This document shows positions 20,317 to 31,905 of a DNA stretch of 64,000 nucleotides, piece by piece. Position 1 is the stretch's first letter. The number at the start of each line of letters is the position of its first letter. The stretch comes from Diatrype stigma (taxonomy: Eukaryota; Ascomycota; Sordariomycetes; Xylariales; Diatrypaceae): contig JAKJXP020000004.1 in assembly GCA_022225965.2 (NCBI GenBank), positions 1 through 64,000 on the forward strand. Reading direction: 5' to 3'. The position numbers were made by a program, and so were the translations under genes. The notes under the pieces are model-generated. The model was not told where the DNA came from. It ran no database searches and saw only the letters and a program-made list of their open reading frames with translations.

Positions 20317-21382
20317 AATATTAAATAATATTAGTATATAAATAAGTTACAATTATATTTTATTTTGCTTTTTTTTACGCAGGTCCTCCTTCGCCTCAAA
20401 GGTGGGTCAAGAAAGAAAACAAGTTGCTAAAAATTAGGTATATATCCTGCTTTAGCTAAAAATATATTATTAAATAATGAGCCAGTATTATTTGAAAATA
20501 AAGAACCTTTATATGTTAAAGTAGTGGATGAATAGTTCTTAAAGAATAGGTTTAGCGTCTTCTTATAGTCTAGTAAGAAGAGAGTAGGAAGTTGTTTATG
20601 TTTTGTGTAGAGGTTAAGTGAAGTTTTTTAGATCACATAAACTTAATGATGAGAATTACTTAGCCGGGTGGGGGTGGGTATACAGGGCATGAATAGTTGA
20701 TATAATAGGCTTATTAGATTTTAGTATTAACCGTAAAGACCGTAAGTGTTAATTTTTATTTAGCTTTAATTTGTTTTAATATAAGTGATTTAAATAATGA
20801 TGGCAACACAAATAGTTGAGCACGAATTATATATTCCTCTATGTTTCCAGCCTTTTATCGCGGACTTTACCCTACTTATAAGATCTTAATTTTACGTAAC
20901 GTTACGTAAAAATATTGGAAAATAGCGTGCCTTAACGTAAAGAGCTGGGCTTCAGGGCCCAGCAAAGCTGAGGTTAAGTATATTAAAAATAAAAGTGTAA
21001 TAGTAAAATGAAAACAAACAATAAAATGAGTGGGCTTCGCTCTCCCCCCCCCCCCCAAAAAAATATTATATTATTAAAGTTTAAAGTCCTATATTTAACT
21101 TTCTTAGCTAATCCTAATTGATCTATGACATATTATAAACATGCTCTCCCGAAGGGCGAAGGTGATTTATTTTTCCCCTATCCGTTCCCCCCTCTGTTCC
21201 CCTTCTGTTCCCTAGCCTGCTGAAAAAAAAAAAAATTTTTTTTTTCTTTTCAGCCGGGGCTAAGAAAAAAATTTTTTTTACAATACATTATTATTACCTT
21301 TCACATTAATTGTATATAATACATATAAGAGCGTTTATTAACTCTAAAATTTACCAACTTAAATAATAATAATAATCAAAAC
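20317..21382. other. nad5-cob spacer with palindromes
   Basis: No intact gene. It contains a 22-bp perfect palindrome at 20890-20911 (TTTACGTAACGTTACGTAAA core), a GC hairpin GCTGGGC...GCCCAGC (about 20,943), a C run (21,044), a small open stretch near 20,480-20,535 without known similarity, and the nad5 fragment described separately. Confidence 0.6.
21068..21165 (+). pseudogene. nad5 fragment without the large insertion
   Basis: Reads [11 protein letters not shown], then a short loop ending in GEGDLF, matching the segment of nad5 exon 7 around 19,155-19,590. In the main gene this stretch carries about 125 extra codons; here it has the short, standard loop, apart from about 12 GC-rich bases (CTCCCGAAGGGC). 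It is a relic of another nad5 allele or of the state before the insertion. Confidence 0.75.
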
Positions 21383-24300
21383 ATGAGAATATTAAAAAGC
21401 CATCCTTTATTAAGATTAGTTAATTCGTATATTATTGATGCATCAGAACCTAGTAACATTAGCTATTTATGAAATTTTGGGTCATTACTAGCTGTTTGTT
21501 TAATAATCCAGATAATTACTGGAGTGACTTTAGCGATGCATTATAGCCCCAATGTATTAGAAGCGTTTAATTCAATTGAGCATATAGCATAATGTGTTCT
21601 TTAAATCAGGCTAATTGCTGGAAACTCTTATACGGTGTAAGACAATCAGCAGGGAACCAACGGATATATTTATTATGTTCCTAGTAGGATCTTCAGAGAC
21701 TACACGCCTGACATCTTATTTAAAAATAAGTTTAGATGATGATATAGTCCAATTTCTGCTGTTAAGTAGAGTATTATAGATTATCTATCTATGCCCTGTT
21801 GAGGGCATAACTTTATCATCGTTTATTTATGTATCGGGTTCTAAAAATAAAATGGGATTTCGTAACTTTACAACTTGTTTAAATAAAAACTCTGACATGC
21901 AAAAAGACAACTTTACAGCTAATGACGAATTTTTATATTGATTTAGCGGATTCACAGATGCTGAAGGTAATTTTTTAGTCTCAATAGACCGTAAATATGT
22001 TAAATTAAGATTTAAAATATGCTTGCATATTGACGATATAGAAGTACTTTATACTATTAAATCTAATTTAGGTTTTGGTAGAGTAGTAGAGGAAAGTAGC
22101 AGAAATAGTTGTTCTTTTATTGTCGAAGATTCTTTAAACATAAATAAATTATGTGTTATATTTAATCATTACCCTCTTCATACTAGTAAAAAATTAGACT
22201 TTCTTAGTTTTTATGAAGTTTCACTTATAAAAGCTACTAGTAAAACAATATCTGATGTAGATATGGAAAAAATTGTATCTATCAAAAACAGTATGAACTC
22301 TAAAAGAGAAATATTCACATATGGTACTTCGAAATCTCAAATTATAATAAACCCAAATTGATTTATAGGATTTTTAGAAGGTGAAGGTACCTTTGGTATT
22401 AAAACAGGGTCTTCTTTATATTTTCAAGTAGCACAGAAAAATACTAGTCAAGAATGTTTAAATGGCATTACAAATTTTTTGCTAAACTTACCAAGTAACA
22501 CTACAGTATATAATGACCCTTATAATAAAATACTACCTATAAACATTACAAATACGATTAACATAAGAACAAATGTGGTTACTTTAGCTATTGCTAGTGT
22601 AGATGCTTTACATTATTATCTGTTACCCTATTTAGATTCATCTAAATTTTATTCTCGTAAAGAAAAAGATTTTAAATTATGAAAAAAGGCTTTATTGTTG
22701 AAGATTTACGGATATTACTATACAACAGAAGGTAAGAATTTGTTTTTAGATATTGCAGGAATTATTAATAAAAGATATAGCACAAATTCATCTGTAAATG
22801 ATGTAGATAAAATTATTAATAATATAACTGAAAGATTTAATAATATTATGCAAAAAGATTCTCCTTTTGATGTAAAACTTAATATACCTCATACAGATAA
22901 TGTGCGTGAATATAGCATAAAAAATAGGTCTGAAAACCCTAAAATTGTCTATATTTACGTTGATAATGAAATGGTAAATGGATCACCTTTTACTTCATTC
23001 AGTTCAGCACATAAAGCATTAGGATTAAACCCTAGTAGTAATACATGTAATCGTTATATTGATACAAATAGACTTTATAAAAATAAATATATTTTCACAT
23101 CTAAACCCATAGATAGAGCGTCTAGAGATTAGATTATAGTAGATAATAGTTTATTTTAATGTTTACAACCTAAGATTATGCGTGACGTGAATAATGGTTG
23201 GCTTATTCGTTACTTGCATAGTAACACTGCGTCTGCTTTCTTTTTTTTGGTCTACTTGCATATAGGTAGAGGTATTTATTATGGATCTTATAGATACCCT
23301 AGAACGTTGGTTTGAGTAATTGGAACCGTTATACTTATTTTGCTTATGGCGACTGCCTTTTTGGGTTACGAATATAGCCCAAGATGGTTTAATATTAGTA
23401 TTTTATATTCTGCAGCAATCTTTTTAATTATTGTGTATTATACTATACAAAATTTGGTTAGTATAAAAAATAATGTATTAATAGATCTAGTTTGTAGTAC
23501 TAAAAACGTAAAATATGGTAAAATTAATAATAAATCAATATATTTTTTTAATAGTGTAAGGAAATATAGTACGGTTAACCACCCTTCTTCAAATAAAAGT
23601 ATTGAAACTTTAATGAAAGAATTAAATCTATAATTGAAGAATTAGGGGTAAATCCTGTGTATATGTTTGAAAATCTAGATTCAGAGAATGTTAGAAGAGA
23701 AATATTAAATAAAACTTACGATTTAAGTGGTATTTACATGATAGTAAATAAAACAACTAAAGATTACTATATAGGTTCAGCGTCTACTAACAGATTTTAT
23801 GCTAGGTTCAGCAATCATCTAATTTATTTCAGAGGGAGCAAAATAGTTAAATTAGCAGTAAAAAAATATGGATTAAATAATTTCGCTTTTACTATATTAG
23901 AATTATACCCTAATATAGTTACTCAAGAAAATAACAAAGAGTTGTTGGATTTAGAAGATAGATATTTAAAATTGTTATTGCCTAATTATAATATTTTAAC
24001 CGAAGCAGGTTCTAGTTTTGGATATAAACATACAGAAGTTGATTGTCAAAAGATGAAAGATATGTATAGTGATGCAAGACGGGAAAGGATAGGTAGTTTA
24101 AACAAAGGTAAAACCCTTTCTCCTGAGATAATCGAGAAAATAAGAGAAAAAGCTCTTAATAGACCACCTATGTCTCCTGAGACTAGAAAGAAATGTATTG
24201 TCAATGCTAGACCGGTTGTTCTATACAACTTAAATGATACTGTATTCGGTAAATACTCGACAGTTAGAGAAGCAGCTAGTGCTATAAATTGTGGTGAAAA

Positions 24301-27300
24301 ACCCATTATAAGGGCTTTAAAAACTGAGAAAAAATTAGTTAAAAAACAATGAATAGTGAAAGATTTCTCCAACTCTGACGATAAATAAATACCACAGTAT
24401 TATCCCTTTTTTTTATTATTAATTTATATTAAATCATAGTTCCATGAGTAATAATCTATTGGGTAATTTTTATAGAGAACCAAAGATTAAAATGGTATGT
24501 CCTGACGAGGATGTAAAATAGTTTTTATTTAGTTATTACGTAACTACGCCTTTTATAATTGGTGTATAGAAATTATTTAGCGATATTAGTGAAAACGATC
24601 AAAGAAGTTTAAACTTTAAGATCGTCGGTTATATAAATAATCGCGACAGACTGGGTCACTAATGGGTGGCTGAAATGCTGCTTAATGCACAGTCGGAACT
24701 TTTGGTTAGATTAATTTAACTAATAGAATATACGAATTTAAAGTTATTCTAGCTTATTATACATAGCTTGTTAATAAGTAAGTTTGTATGTGCTTCCTTT
24801 TGGTCAAATGTCATTATGAGGTACGCAAAAGAAAAATTTAGCTTTCCATACTTTTACTAATAGTAAGCCGGATAAAAAATTTATGGCCATGTTTATGGGA
24901 TTTATGGACGGAGATGGTTATTTTGATATAGGTGAACAAAAACAATATAATGGAAAAACTAAAGCTCCAGCTAGAAGTACTATTAGAATTCGTTTAGCTT
25001 CTAATGTTAAAACTAGAGATTTAGCTTTGTTGGAATATTTTTTAGAAATTTTAAAAGTAGGAAAGATAGACACAATGTCTGGAGGTAGAGACCAAGTTAG
25101 AGTTATATTTTCTAAAAATAATTTGATCACCACAATATTACCTTTAATTAAAGAATATAATCTCGAATTTTTAACTAGTCAACGTACAAAACAATTTGCT
25201 TTATTAAATTATATTTTGGATAATTCTATTACTCATTGGGATAATGTTAATTTTAAAGAATCCTTATTTGTGGTTAAATCTGTATCGGAATTAGCTAAAT
25301 TAGACTACTTTTGTGATTGATTAGTTGGGTTTACAATAGCTGAAGGTTCTTTTGGTTTCAAAGCTAGAGGTTCCGCCTTCTATCAATTAAAACAATCAGG
25401 AGAGGATAATGTGAATTTACTAAAAACCGCTAGTTTTGTGATAACAGGACAGCATTCAACTGCTTCTTTTAAAGTTGATTCTTTTGGAGGTTATCAATTA
25501 GCTTTATCTTCGAAAAAAGATATAGAACATGTTGTTTCATTTTTTTCATCTAGTAATCATCACGCTTTGTGCGGCTATAAATTAGAGCAATATAAAATAT
25601 TTATCTCTGGGCTTAAAACGAGTAAACGATATGAATTTATTGGGGATAAATTTATCGAATAAGTTTGTAAATCACATAAACGGGTGTTTATGTGATTTAA
25701 GTATTGGGAAGTATAAATTAGAGCCTCAAATGTATAATTATTATTTAAATAAATTATTAATATTAACAACTCCTTTTGAGTCTTTAAATAAATTAAGTAA
25801 ATTTGAAAATTTTAATAAAATAGGCCCACATAATATAGATATTGTATCTATAATTTTTGGGTCTTTATTAGGAAACGCCCAAGCTGAAAAGTTTAGAGAG
25901 CTTAATTATGAGGAAGGAACTAAAATTCAATTTTTTCAAGAAAATATACATACAGAATATATTTTTTTTCTACAAAAAATGTTTTCATATTTAAATTATT
26001 GTTGTAGTAAAAAGCCTGTAGCGATTACTAAGTTGGGACCTAAAGGAAAAATTATTAAAGAGGTAAAATTTTCTACTTGATCTTATTCAAGTTTTAATGA
26101 AATTTATTCTTTATGGTATAAAAATAATGTAAAATCTGTACCTGAAAATATAGATTTATATTTAACTCCGTTAAGTTTAGCTGTATGAGTTATGGGTAAT
26201 GGCGCTAAAGTGGGAAACAGTTTAAAATTTTCAAATAAATATTTTACGCATGATTGTTGTTTAATTTTAGTTAAAGCCTTAAATAAAAATTTTAATTTAA
26301 AAGCTAGTATAGAATTAACAGGATCTAATAAGCATTATACTATTATAATATTGAAAGAATCTATGGAAGATCTCAGAGAAATTGTATATCCTTATTTTAT
26401 ACCTGAAATGAAATATAAAATTATTTAAATATTTAATTATACATAGTTATAAAGAAAAGTATAAAGCAATTTTTTCTAAAAATTTATATAATAACTTTAT
26501 AGCAACACTGATGTTAATAGGTCAAAAATGTTGGTTTAGCATGAAGACCATTGATAGAGTAAACTATCACAACAGACTGGTTCATCGGTGGGTGGCTGAA
26601 ATGCTGCTTAATGTACAGTCGGGGTTTCTTTTATTTAGGTTTCCTTATCCCCCCCCTACATATTTAATGAAGGAGATGTAAATAAATACAAGGCTTTGTG
26701 TTGTATTTAATTTTCAATAGATTAACATAAAGTACATAGTTTACCTATTTTAAACATGAAAAGACTGATTATTAGTTAAGAATAGGTAAATTAGAGACCT
26801 GGCTACAGTTATTACCAATCTAATTAGTGCCGTTCCTTGGATTGGGCAAGATATTACTGAATTTGTTTGAGGAGGGTTCAGCGTTAATAACGCTACCTTA
26901 AACAGATTTTTTGCTTTACATTTTGTTTTACCGTTTGTATTGGCTGCATTAACTTTAATGCATTTAATAGTGCTTCATGATCAGGCTGGATCTAGCAACC
27001 CTATAGGTATATCAGGTAATTACGATAGGCTCCCTTTTGCTCCTTATTTCTTATTTAAAGATTTAATAACAATCTTTATGTTTATATTTGTTTTAAGCTT
27101 ATTCGTATTCTTTATGCCTAATTACTTAGGGGATTCAGATAACTACATTATGGCTAATCCAATGCAAACACCGCCTGCCATTGTTCCTGAATGATACAAG
27201 GAAAAAAGAGATGTCATTTAATCTCGCTAATTGCTGGAAACTCTTATGTTAAGACAATCAGCAGGAAACTTTTATACCTTTCGCTGCAGTGTAACCGTGC

Positions 27301-28970
27301 AGAGTATGTATTTGAGATTCCTCAGAGACTGTGCGCGAGACAATTATACCTATATAATTATTATAAAATTAAAATTATTAAGTTAGATTGAAGATATAGT
27401 CCGATCATGACTAGTGATAGCATGAATAACATATATTTAAATCAATTATGATCTCAATCCTATATTATTTTTTGTTATTAATCTAGTTTTATTTGCTTCT
27501 CGTTCTACAAAAGGAATAAAACGTTTGTCTAGTTCTGAGAGAGCTTTAATAAGTATACCAGATGATATAAAAGAAATATTAATAGGAATTTTACTTGGTG
27601 ATGCCCACATATCTAGAAGATCCTCTAATGCCAACTCTAGATTGATATATACTCAAACAGCTGTATTACATAAAGCATATTTTGATTATGTATTCAGCTT
27701 TTTTTTACCTTTTTGTGTTAAAGATTATATACCCCAATCTAAAGTTGTTAGAGACAATAGGACTAAAAAAATTTATAGTGCTATATCTTTTACTACTATG
27801 CAACTTCCTTGTTTTAATGAATTCAAAGAAATGTTTTATGAATTAAATGTAAAGAAAATACCAGATAATATTCATGAGTTATTAACTGCTAGAGGTTTAG
27901 CTTTTTGACTTATGGATGACGGTTCTAAACATGGTGATGGTTTACATATTAGCGTATATTCATTTAGTAAGGCCGATGTTGATAAATTGATGTTTACTTT
28001 ACAAGATAAATTTAATTTAAGATGTTCTATTCATTATAACAGGGATAACAAACCCCGTATTTATATATTTAAAGAATCTATGGACACTTTAATAAATTTA
28101 GTTAGACCTTACTTTATTAAAGAAGTGTTATATAAATTAGGGTTATAAAGCGTTATCTTAAAAAAGATCTAGATTTAAGAATTTGATCTACTTCCCTTCT
28201 ATGCTATATTAAGATCTATTCCTAATAAATTATTTGGAGTTATTGCAATGTTCAGTGCTATCTTAGCTATAATGTTATTACCTATTACAGATTTAGGTAG
28301 ATCTAAAGGTCTTCAATTCAGACCTTTGAGTAAAATAGCTTTCTTTATTTTTGTAGCTAATTTCTTAGTGTTAATGCAAATAGGTGCTAAACACGTTGAA
28401 TCACCATTTATAGAATTTGGGCAAATAAGTACTATACTATACTTTGCACATTTTGTATTTATAGTTCCTTTCGTCAGTCTACTAGAAAATACTTTAATAG
28501 ATTTAAATACTTTTAAAGTAGGAAAAATTAAACTGTCTTCAGGTAAAGTACCTAAAGGTATAAGATATTTTCACGCAACCAAACCTCTTTTAATTTATGA
28601 ATTTATAGAACTCTCTACGTTAACCGATGCTTGCATTAATTTTTATGAAGCTAGTAAAGCAGGTTACTCTCAAGCCATAGTTGATTACGCTAATATAAAA
28701 TTAGACTTGCTTCAATATGGGCATACTGATCCTTCTGTTTATCATGATGATAAAACTATACCAGAAAGTGTTAAGGTTGTAGTTGACGAGAAATTTAAGG
28801 CTTATGTGCGTCGCTTAGATGAAGCAAGGGCTAATGATGCAAATGGTCAAGCTATATTAAGGGCTATACATCGTAAGGATGTAATTAATGCTAATAGAGC
28901 TAGTATAACTCCATCTATAATGGAACTGAAAGCAGTCAAATCTGCGTGAGCTTCAATAAATGGAAAATAG
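21383..28970 (+). CDS. cob: Apocytochrome b, five exons, with an unusual C-terminal extension
   Basis: Exons 21383-21583, 23175-23366, 24787-24822, 26802-27195 and 28186-28970, code 4. The product is the membrane core of complex [39 protein letters not shown], the Qo motif PWIGQ, the PEWY motif (split by intron 4) and the end helix ending ENTLIDL. All introns follow a U and end in G. Cytochrome b normally stops about there; here the frame continues for some 150 residues ([12 protein letters not shown]...) that I do not recognise. A diverged copy of this extension lies at 35,925-36,300, so it is not a chance read-through. Confidence 0.93.
21584..23174 (+). other. cob intron 1 (group I)
   Basis: The 5' core at 21,610-21,760 (TGCTGGAAACTC ... 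CAATCAGCAGGGAACC ... CTTCAGAGACTACACGCC ... GATGATATAGTCC) is complete before the ORF. It ends in AAG before ATT ATG CGT. Confidence 0.8.
21852..23132 (+). CDS. LAGLIDADG homing endonuclease with NUMOD1 tail, cob intron 1
   Basis: 426 residues from ATG 21852 with TGA = Trp. The motifs are [14 protein letters not shown] (about residue 32) and [14 protein letters not shown] (about residue 170), both with the catalytic Glu. The C-terminal 60 residues ([15 protein letters not shown]...[14 protein letters not shown]) form a NUMOD1-type DNA-binding helix segment. There is no lesion; it is expected to be active as endonuclease and perhaps maturase. Confidence 0.92.
23367..24388 (+). pseudogene. GIY-YIG homing endonuclease, exon-fused frame split by one frameshift, cob intron 2
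   Basis: The frame from cob exon 2 continues 89 codons into the intron to TAA 23631-23633. From about 23,630 the protein continues in another frame ([16 protein letters not shown]...) to TAA 24386-24388. The GIY-YIG domain reads [20 protein letters not shown] with the [12 protein letters not shown] and [12 protein letters not shown] blocks, followed by NUMOD3-like repeats (MSPETRKK) and a NUMOD1-like end. A one-base indel at CTATAATT would restore one frame. The part from ATG 23657 could still be made on its own. Confidence 0.85.
24389..24786 (+). other. 3' core of cob intron 2
   Basis: Non-coding. It contains GACAGACTGGGTCACTAATG and GGTGGCTGAAATGCTGC with GCACAGTCGG, the 3' part of a group I core. 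Positions about 24,564-24,811, including the first bases of cob exon 3, are duplicated at 31,906-32,128. Confidence 0.75.
24823..25662 (+). CDS. LAGLIDADG type 1 endonuclease, exon-fused, cob intron 3
   Basis: Continuous with cob exon 3 in frame: 280 codons to TAA 25660-25662. The motifs are [13 protein letters not shown] and [14 protein letters not shown], both with the catalytic acid. The start is by fusion to the exon, or GTG/ATG near 24,883. It overlaps the next ORF by 32 nt. Confidence 0.9.
25631..26428 (+). CDS. LAGLIDADG type 2 endonuclease, second HEG of cob intron 3
   Basis: 265 residues from ATG 25631 in another frame. It shows the LAGLIDADG_2 layout: [17 protein letters not shown], the [17 protein letters not shown] block, [19 protein letters not shown] and [16 protein letters not shown]. 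The motif acids appear changed (GNAQ for GDA or GDG; GNGA for GDG or DDG), so cleavage activity is doubtful. It is unrelated in family to the overlapping upstream HEG. The 3' intron core (CAGACTGGTTCATCGG, TGTACAGTCGG) follows at about 26,575. Confidence 0.88.
27196..28185 (+). other. cob intron 4 (group I)
   Basis: Interrupts the Tyr codon of PEWY. Core: CTAATTGCTGGAAACTC, GACAATCAGCAGGAAAC, CCTCAGAGACTGTGCGCG and GAAGATATAGTCCGATC, all before the ORF; it ends TTTG before AT CTA CTT CCC. Confidence 0.82.
27525..28148 (+). CDS. LAGLIDADG type 2 endonuclease, cob intron 4
   Basis: 207 residues from TTG 27525; the frame is open from 27,441, and no ATG is available. LAGLIDADG_2 features: [18 protein letters not shown] and [20 protein letters not shown], both with intact acids (GDA and DDG), and the end [13 protein letters not shown]. 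It looks intact and complete. A non-ATG start would be needed. Confidence 0.88.
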
Positions 28971-29442
28971 ATTTATCTTTTCAACAAGACTCAGGTTCAA
29001 CTAAATAAAATTTTACCTAACTCAATAGCTAGCCCTTTAATATTAAAACACAAAAGGTTTTATAGTACAATAGCTGAGATTTGTGATAACTTACTAACTT
29101 AAAATAAAGTTTTTTGATGTTAACAGTTATTGTAGAACGAATTTAGATCCTAGCTATGTGTTTTCTTTACATATTTGCTTATTTATATAGTTGGCTGTAT
29201 TTTGTTTGGTTATTGAATTAATGGCTCCATTTATGAAATTTTAAATCAATTTTTTAAAGGTTCATTGACAATAATAATATTATTAGTACTATCCATGATA
29301 GTACTAATAATAGCTTTTTTTTTTTGAACCTTTGATGAAATATTTGGGCCGCGTGGCCTTGTTTTATAAGTTGGTGAATAATATTTTTAAACTAATGGTT
29401 ATTTTTACTATTACTTTTGCTTTTGTATATTTAATTTTTTAG
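28971..29442. other. Spacer with a large nested hairpin
   Basis: ATTAGTACTATC, loop CAT, GATAGTACTAAT (about 29,280-29,308) is nested in AAAGGTTCA...TGAACCTTT (about 29,258-29,334). No gene recognised. Confidence 0.5.
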
Positions 29443-29718
29443 CTTAGTTCAGAAAGATTAAATTTTATATTCTTATGTTTAATAAATTTAAGACCTATTT
29501 GAATAATCTTTTTGATTATTTTGGTATGTTTTACTAATAAGGATAATTTATTCAATATTATTTTAACCTTAAGTTTAGGTATGTTATTTTTCTCAAATTT
29601 TTCTTTATTAGGTTTGTTATTTTTCCCATTTTTTGCTTTATTTGGGTCAATACTAATATCTGCGGTTTATTATGGGAATATTTGTGGTGTAAATTTAGAT
29701 AGTAACTTATTTGAATAA
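29443..29718 (+). CDS. Small hydrophobic ORF, unknown
   Basis: Open under code 4 with two or three strongly hydrophobic stretches (IWIIFLIILVCF, IILTLSLGMLFFSNFSLLGLLFFPFFALFGSILIS). There is no ATG near the start; TTG 29512 is the first plausible start. I recognise no family. It could be part of an integrated mitochondrial plasmid or simply an AT-rich open stretch coding for Leu, Ile and Phe. Confidence 0.3.
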
Positions 29719-29735
29719 ATTTTAACCAAAATTGA

Positions 29736-29781
29736 GAGCTTGCGCCCCGAAGTAAATCTTTTGAAGATTGGGCGCAAGCTC
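29736..29781. repeat. 12-bp GC stem with 22-nt loop
   Basis: GAGCTTGCGCCC and GGGCGCAAGCTC are perfect inverted copies. A similar piece (TAGCTTGCGCTGCGAAGC) occurs at about 39,570 beside a GC micro-element. Confidence 0.8.
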
Positions 29782-29863
29782 CCTGATTCTTTTAAATTTA
29801 AGATGGCAAAAGGGTTTAATTTAGTAGATTTTTTTTTTCTAATTTTAAATTATTGGATATTAT

Positions 29864-30194
29864 AATGAGTCCTTCAAAATATACTTATATTCCTTCTTAT
29901 TTCCAGGGTTACACTTTAAAAATTTATTTTAATAAATACTGAAAAGAGGTATTTCTAGCCCTGGCGGAGGAAAATATACCTTTACCTGGAGATGTATCTT
30001 TACCTTTACCTACTTAATAAGTAAGTTATTTTTTTTTAACGGAGCCTGATTCTGAAGGATACATTAATGTTTTAGCTACAGTTGCTTGTGTAGAAGGTCA
30101 TTTGAGTGAAGTTATTGTATCTGAACGTTTAATTCTTAAACTTATGGGAATGCCTAATTTATCGGATCTTCTAAAACATCCAGGAGCTTTATAA
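29864..30194 (+). pseudogene. Unrecognised broken ORF
   Basis: Reads MSPSKYTYIPSYFQGYTLK... in one frame, contains the GC micro-element CTAGCCCTGGCGGAG (29,956), meets TAA TAA at about 30,014, and continues as EPDSEGYINVLATVACVEGHL...LLKHPGAL to TAA at 30,194. The amino-acid composition looks protein-like rather than random. I recognise no family. Confidence 0.4.
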
Positions 30195-30861
30195 ATAACC
30201 GGAACCTACGAGTTTGTATGTACAAGGTTGGGGTGCATCAGAAAGTTTATGTGAAACTTTAGGATACTTACTTCTACCCTACAAGGTTTAACTTGAGTTC
30301 CGAGCTATATAGAGTATGCAGTTTTCTTGGAGAACTCGGACGGTAGTGAAGGAGAGTTTATAGGTGAAGTAAGTAGTTTATCCTGTACAGGTGATATATC
30401 ATAGTTTCTTATGTATTAAGCAAGAATTATTGAGGTAATAAATATGGTTAAGAGTTTGTTAAAGCTTTTGTGGAGCATTGATGAACTTTACCTCTAAAGG
30501 TAGTATAATCCGAATACCTACTGATTTCCTATATTAGGTCAAGGTAGGATAACAGAGTTTTTAAGTGCTACGACTCTTGAGGATAAAAAAAAGGTATTAA
30601 TTTGTTATCTAATTTAGGGTTTATAAAAGGTTATGATACAAGCTATAGATTTGACAACCAAATATTTCATAATATTCTATGAATCTTGTATGAAGATTCA
30701 TTAAAAAAGACGAGATAATAGTACTATTGGAAATAACTAAACCTAATCTCAAATTAAATTTAGCTTATATTTTTTAAGAAATAGTCTAATTATTGATGAG
30801 TATTTTTTTTTACTAATTTTTTTTATTCAAATTTTATTTTTAATTGTTAAAAATAAAAAAA
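30195..30861. other. Degraded region, no gene recognised
   Basis: Short open pieces are interrupted by many stops, with no intron core and no known motif. It may be the decayed continuation of the preceding ORF. Confidence 0.35.
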
Positions 30862-30956
30862 AGTATGTTAATTTAAAAGGTAAAATAGATAGTAAAAATA
30901 ACCTAACCTTTGGTTAGATTTTTACGTAAATATAAGTTCAATTCTTATACATACTA
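30862..30956 (+). tRNA. tRNA-like element with an oversized anticodon arm
   Basis: Acceptor AGTATGT pairs perfectly with ACATACT. The D arm region is ATTTAAAAGGTAAAAT and the T arm is ATAAG, loop TTCAATT, CTTAT. Instead of a 17-nt anticodon arm there is a long hairpin: GTAAAAAT/ATTTTTAC enclosing CTAACC TTT GGTTAG. No normal 7-nt anticodon loop results. It could be a tRNA with an insertion in its anticodon arm, or a relic. Confidence 0.5.
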
Positions 30957-31205
30957 CGAAATCAGTAAAAATAACCCTTATGTAATAGAATTCTAGGTGA
31001 TATTATCTGATTTACGATAAACTTTTTTAAGATACCCCATAAATATTATCTAAACTAAAAGTTTTTAGTGATAAATCCTACAAATAACGATAGGGATAAG
31101 GTGTATCTAGTGTATTATTGGTATATTTATGAGGTAGTAGTAGCAACCCTTTATAGAAAAATAGTGAAACCTTTCCGTTTTTTTCCTTTTCTCCAAAAGG
31201 AAAAT

Positions 31206-31258
31206 TAATTTAAAGGTAGAATATAGTACTACAGTTACTATTATATAAGTTCGAGTCG
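31206..31258 (+). pseudogene. tRNA-Arg relic
   Basis: Matches the D, anticodon and T arm sequence of the tRNA-like gene at 117-187 (GGTAGAATATAGTA...GTTACTATT...AAGTTCGAGTC) but lacks both acceptor strands, and its anticodon is changed. Confidence 0.7.
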
Positions 31259-31293
31259 ACAAAAAAAAATTAAATAAACTTGAGTTTTTTTTA

Positions 31294-31330
31294 AGATTAT
31301 GATGTAGTAGGTCTACACTTTGCAGATCTT
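31294..31330 (+). pseudogene. 5' half of tRNA-Cys joined to a cob fragment
   Basis: AGATTAT, GTAGTAGGTCTAC and TGCAGATCT match trnC at 36,696. At GATCT the sequence switches to cob exon 5 (TTCC...TTCTATGCTATTTTAAG). GATCT also occurs at the start of the true exon (TTGATCTACTTCCC), which suggests recombination at this short shared sequence. Confidence 0.8.
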
Positions 31331-31643
31331 CCTTTCTATGCTATTTTAAGATCTATACCTAATAAATTATTAGGGGTTATTGCTATGTTTAGTGCTATCT
31401 TAGCTATATTGTTATTACCTATTACAGGTTTAGGTAGATCTAAAGGTCTTCAATTCAGACCTTTGAGTAAAATAGCTTTCTTTATTTTTGTAGCTAATTT
31501 CTTAGTGTTAATGCAAATAGGTGCCAAACATGTTGAATCACCGTTTATAGAGTTTGGGCAAATAAGTACAGTATTATATCTTGCACATTTTTATTTTAAT
31601 AGTTCCTGTATTAAGTATAGTTGAAAATACTTTAATAGATTAA
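31326..31643 (+). pseudogene. cob: cob 3' end, second copy, frameshifted
   Basis: Nearly identical to cob exon 5 from [11 protein letters not shown] through GQISTVLY. An indel at CACATTTTTATTTTAA shifts the frame; in the restored sense the copy would end IVENTLID and stop (31641-31643), without the long extension of the main gene. It is not linked to upstream exons, so it is non-functional. It shows what a shorter cob end looks like. Confidence 0.88.
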
Positions 31644-31905
31644 AGTATTAAAGTAAATAGAAATATAGTATTTAGGGGAATTGAACTTGAAAAAAAAAAT
31701 AAGATTATTTCGGCTAATGAAGAAAAAAAAATTAAGCCGCCGAAACATTAAGAATAAAAAAAATAATGAAGAAAAGAATAGAAAAAATGAAGAGGGAAAG
31801 TAACAATCTTTCTGTGATCTTTATAGAGAAAAAAGATTGAGGAGGTATATCCCGGCTGCGCCCCCCCCCCTTCGTGGGGGAAAGGGGATATATAGTGGTC
31901 TTTAA
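31644..31905. other. A-rich spacer with GC hairpins
   Basis: Contains CGGCTTAA/TTAGCCG-type inverted pieces at about 31,711-31,742 and a C run with a following G run near 31,858-31,880. No gene. Confidence 0.4.
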
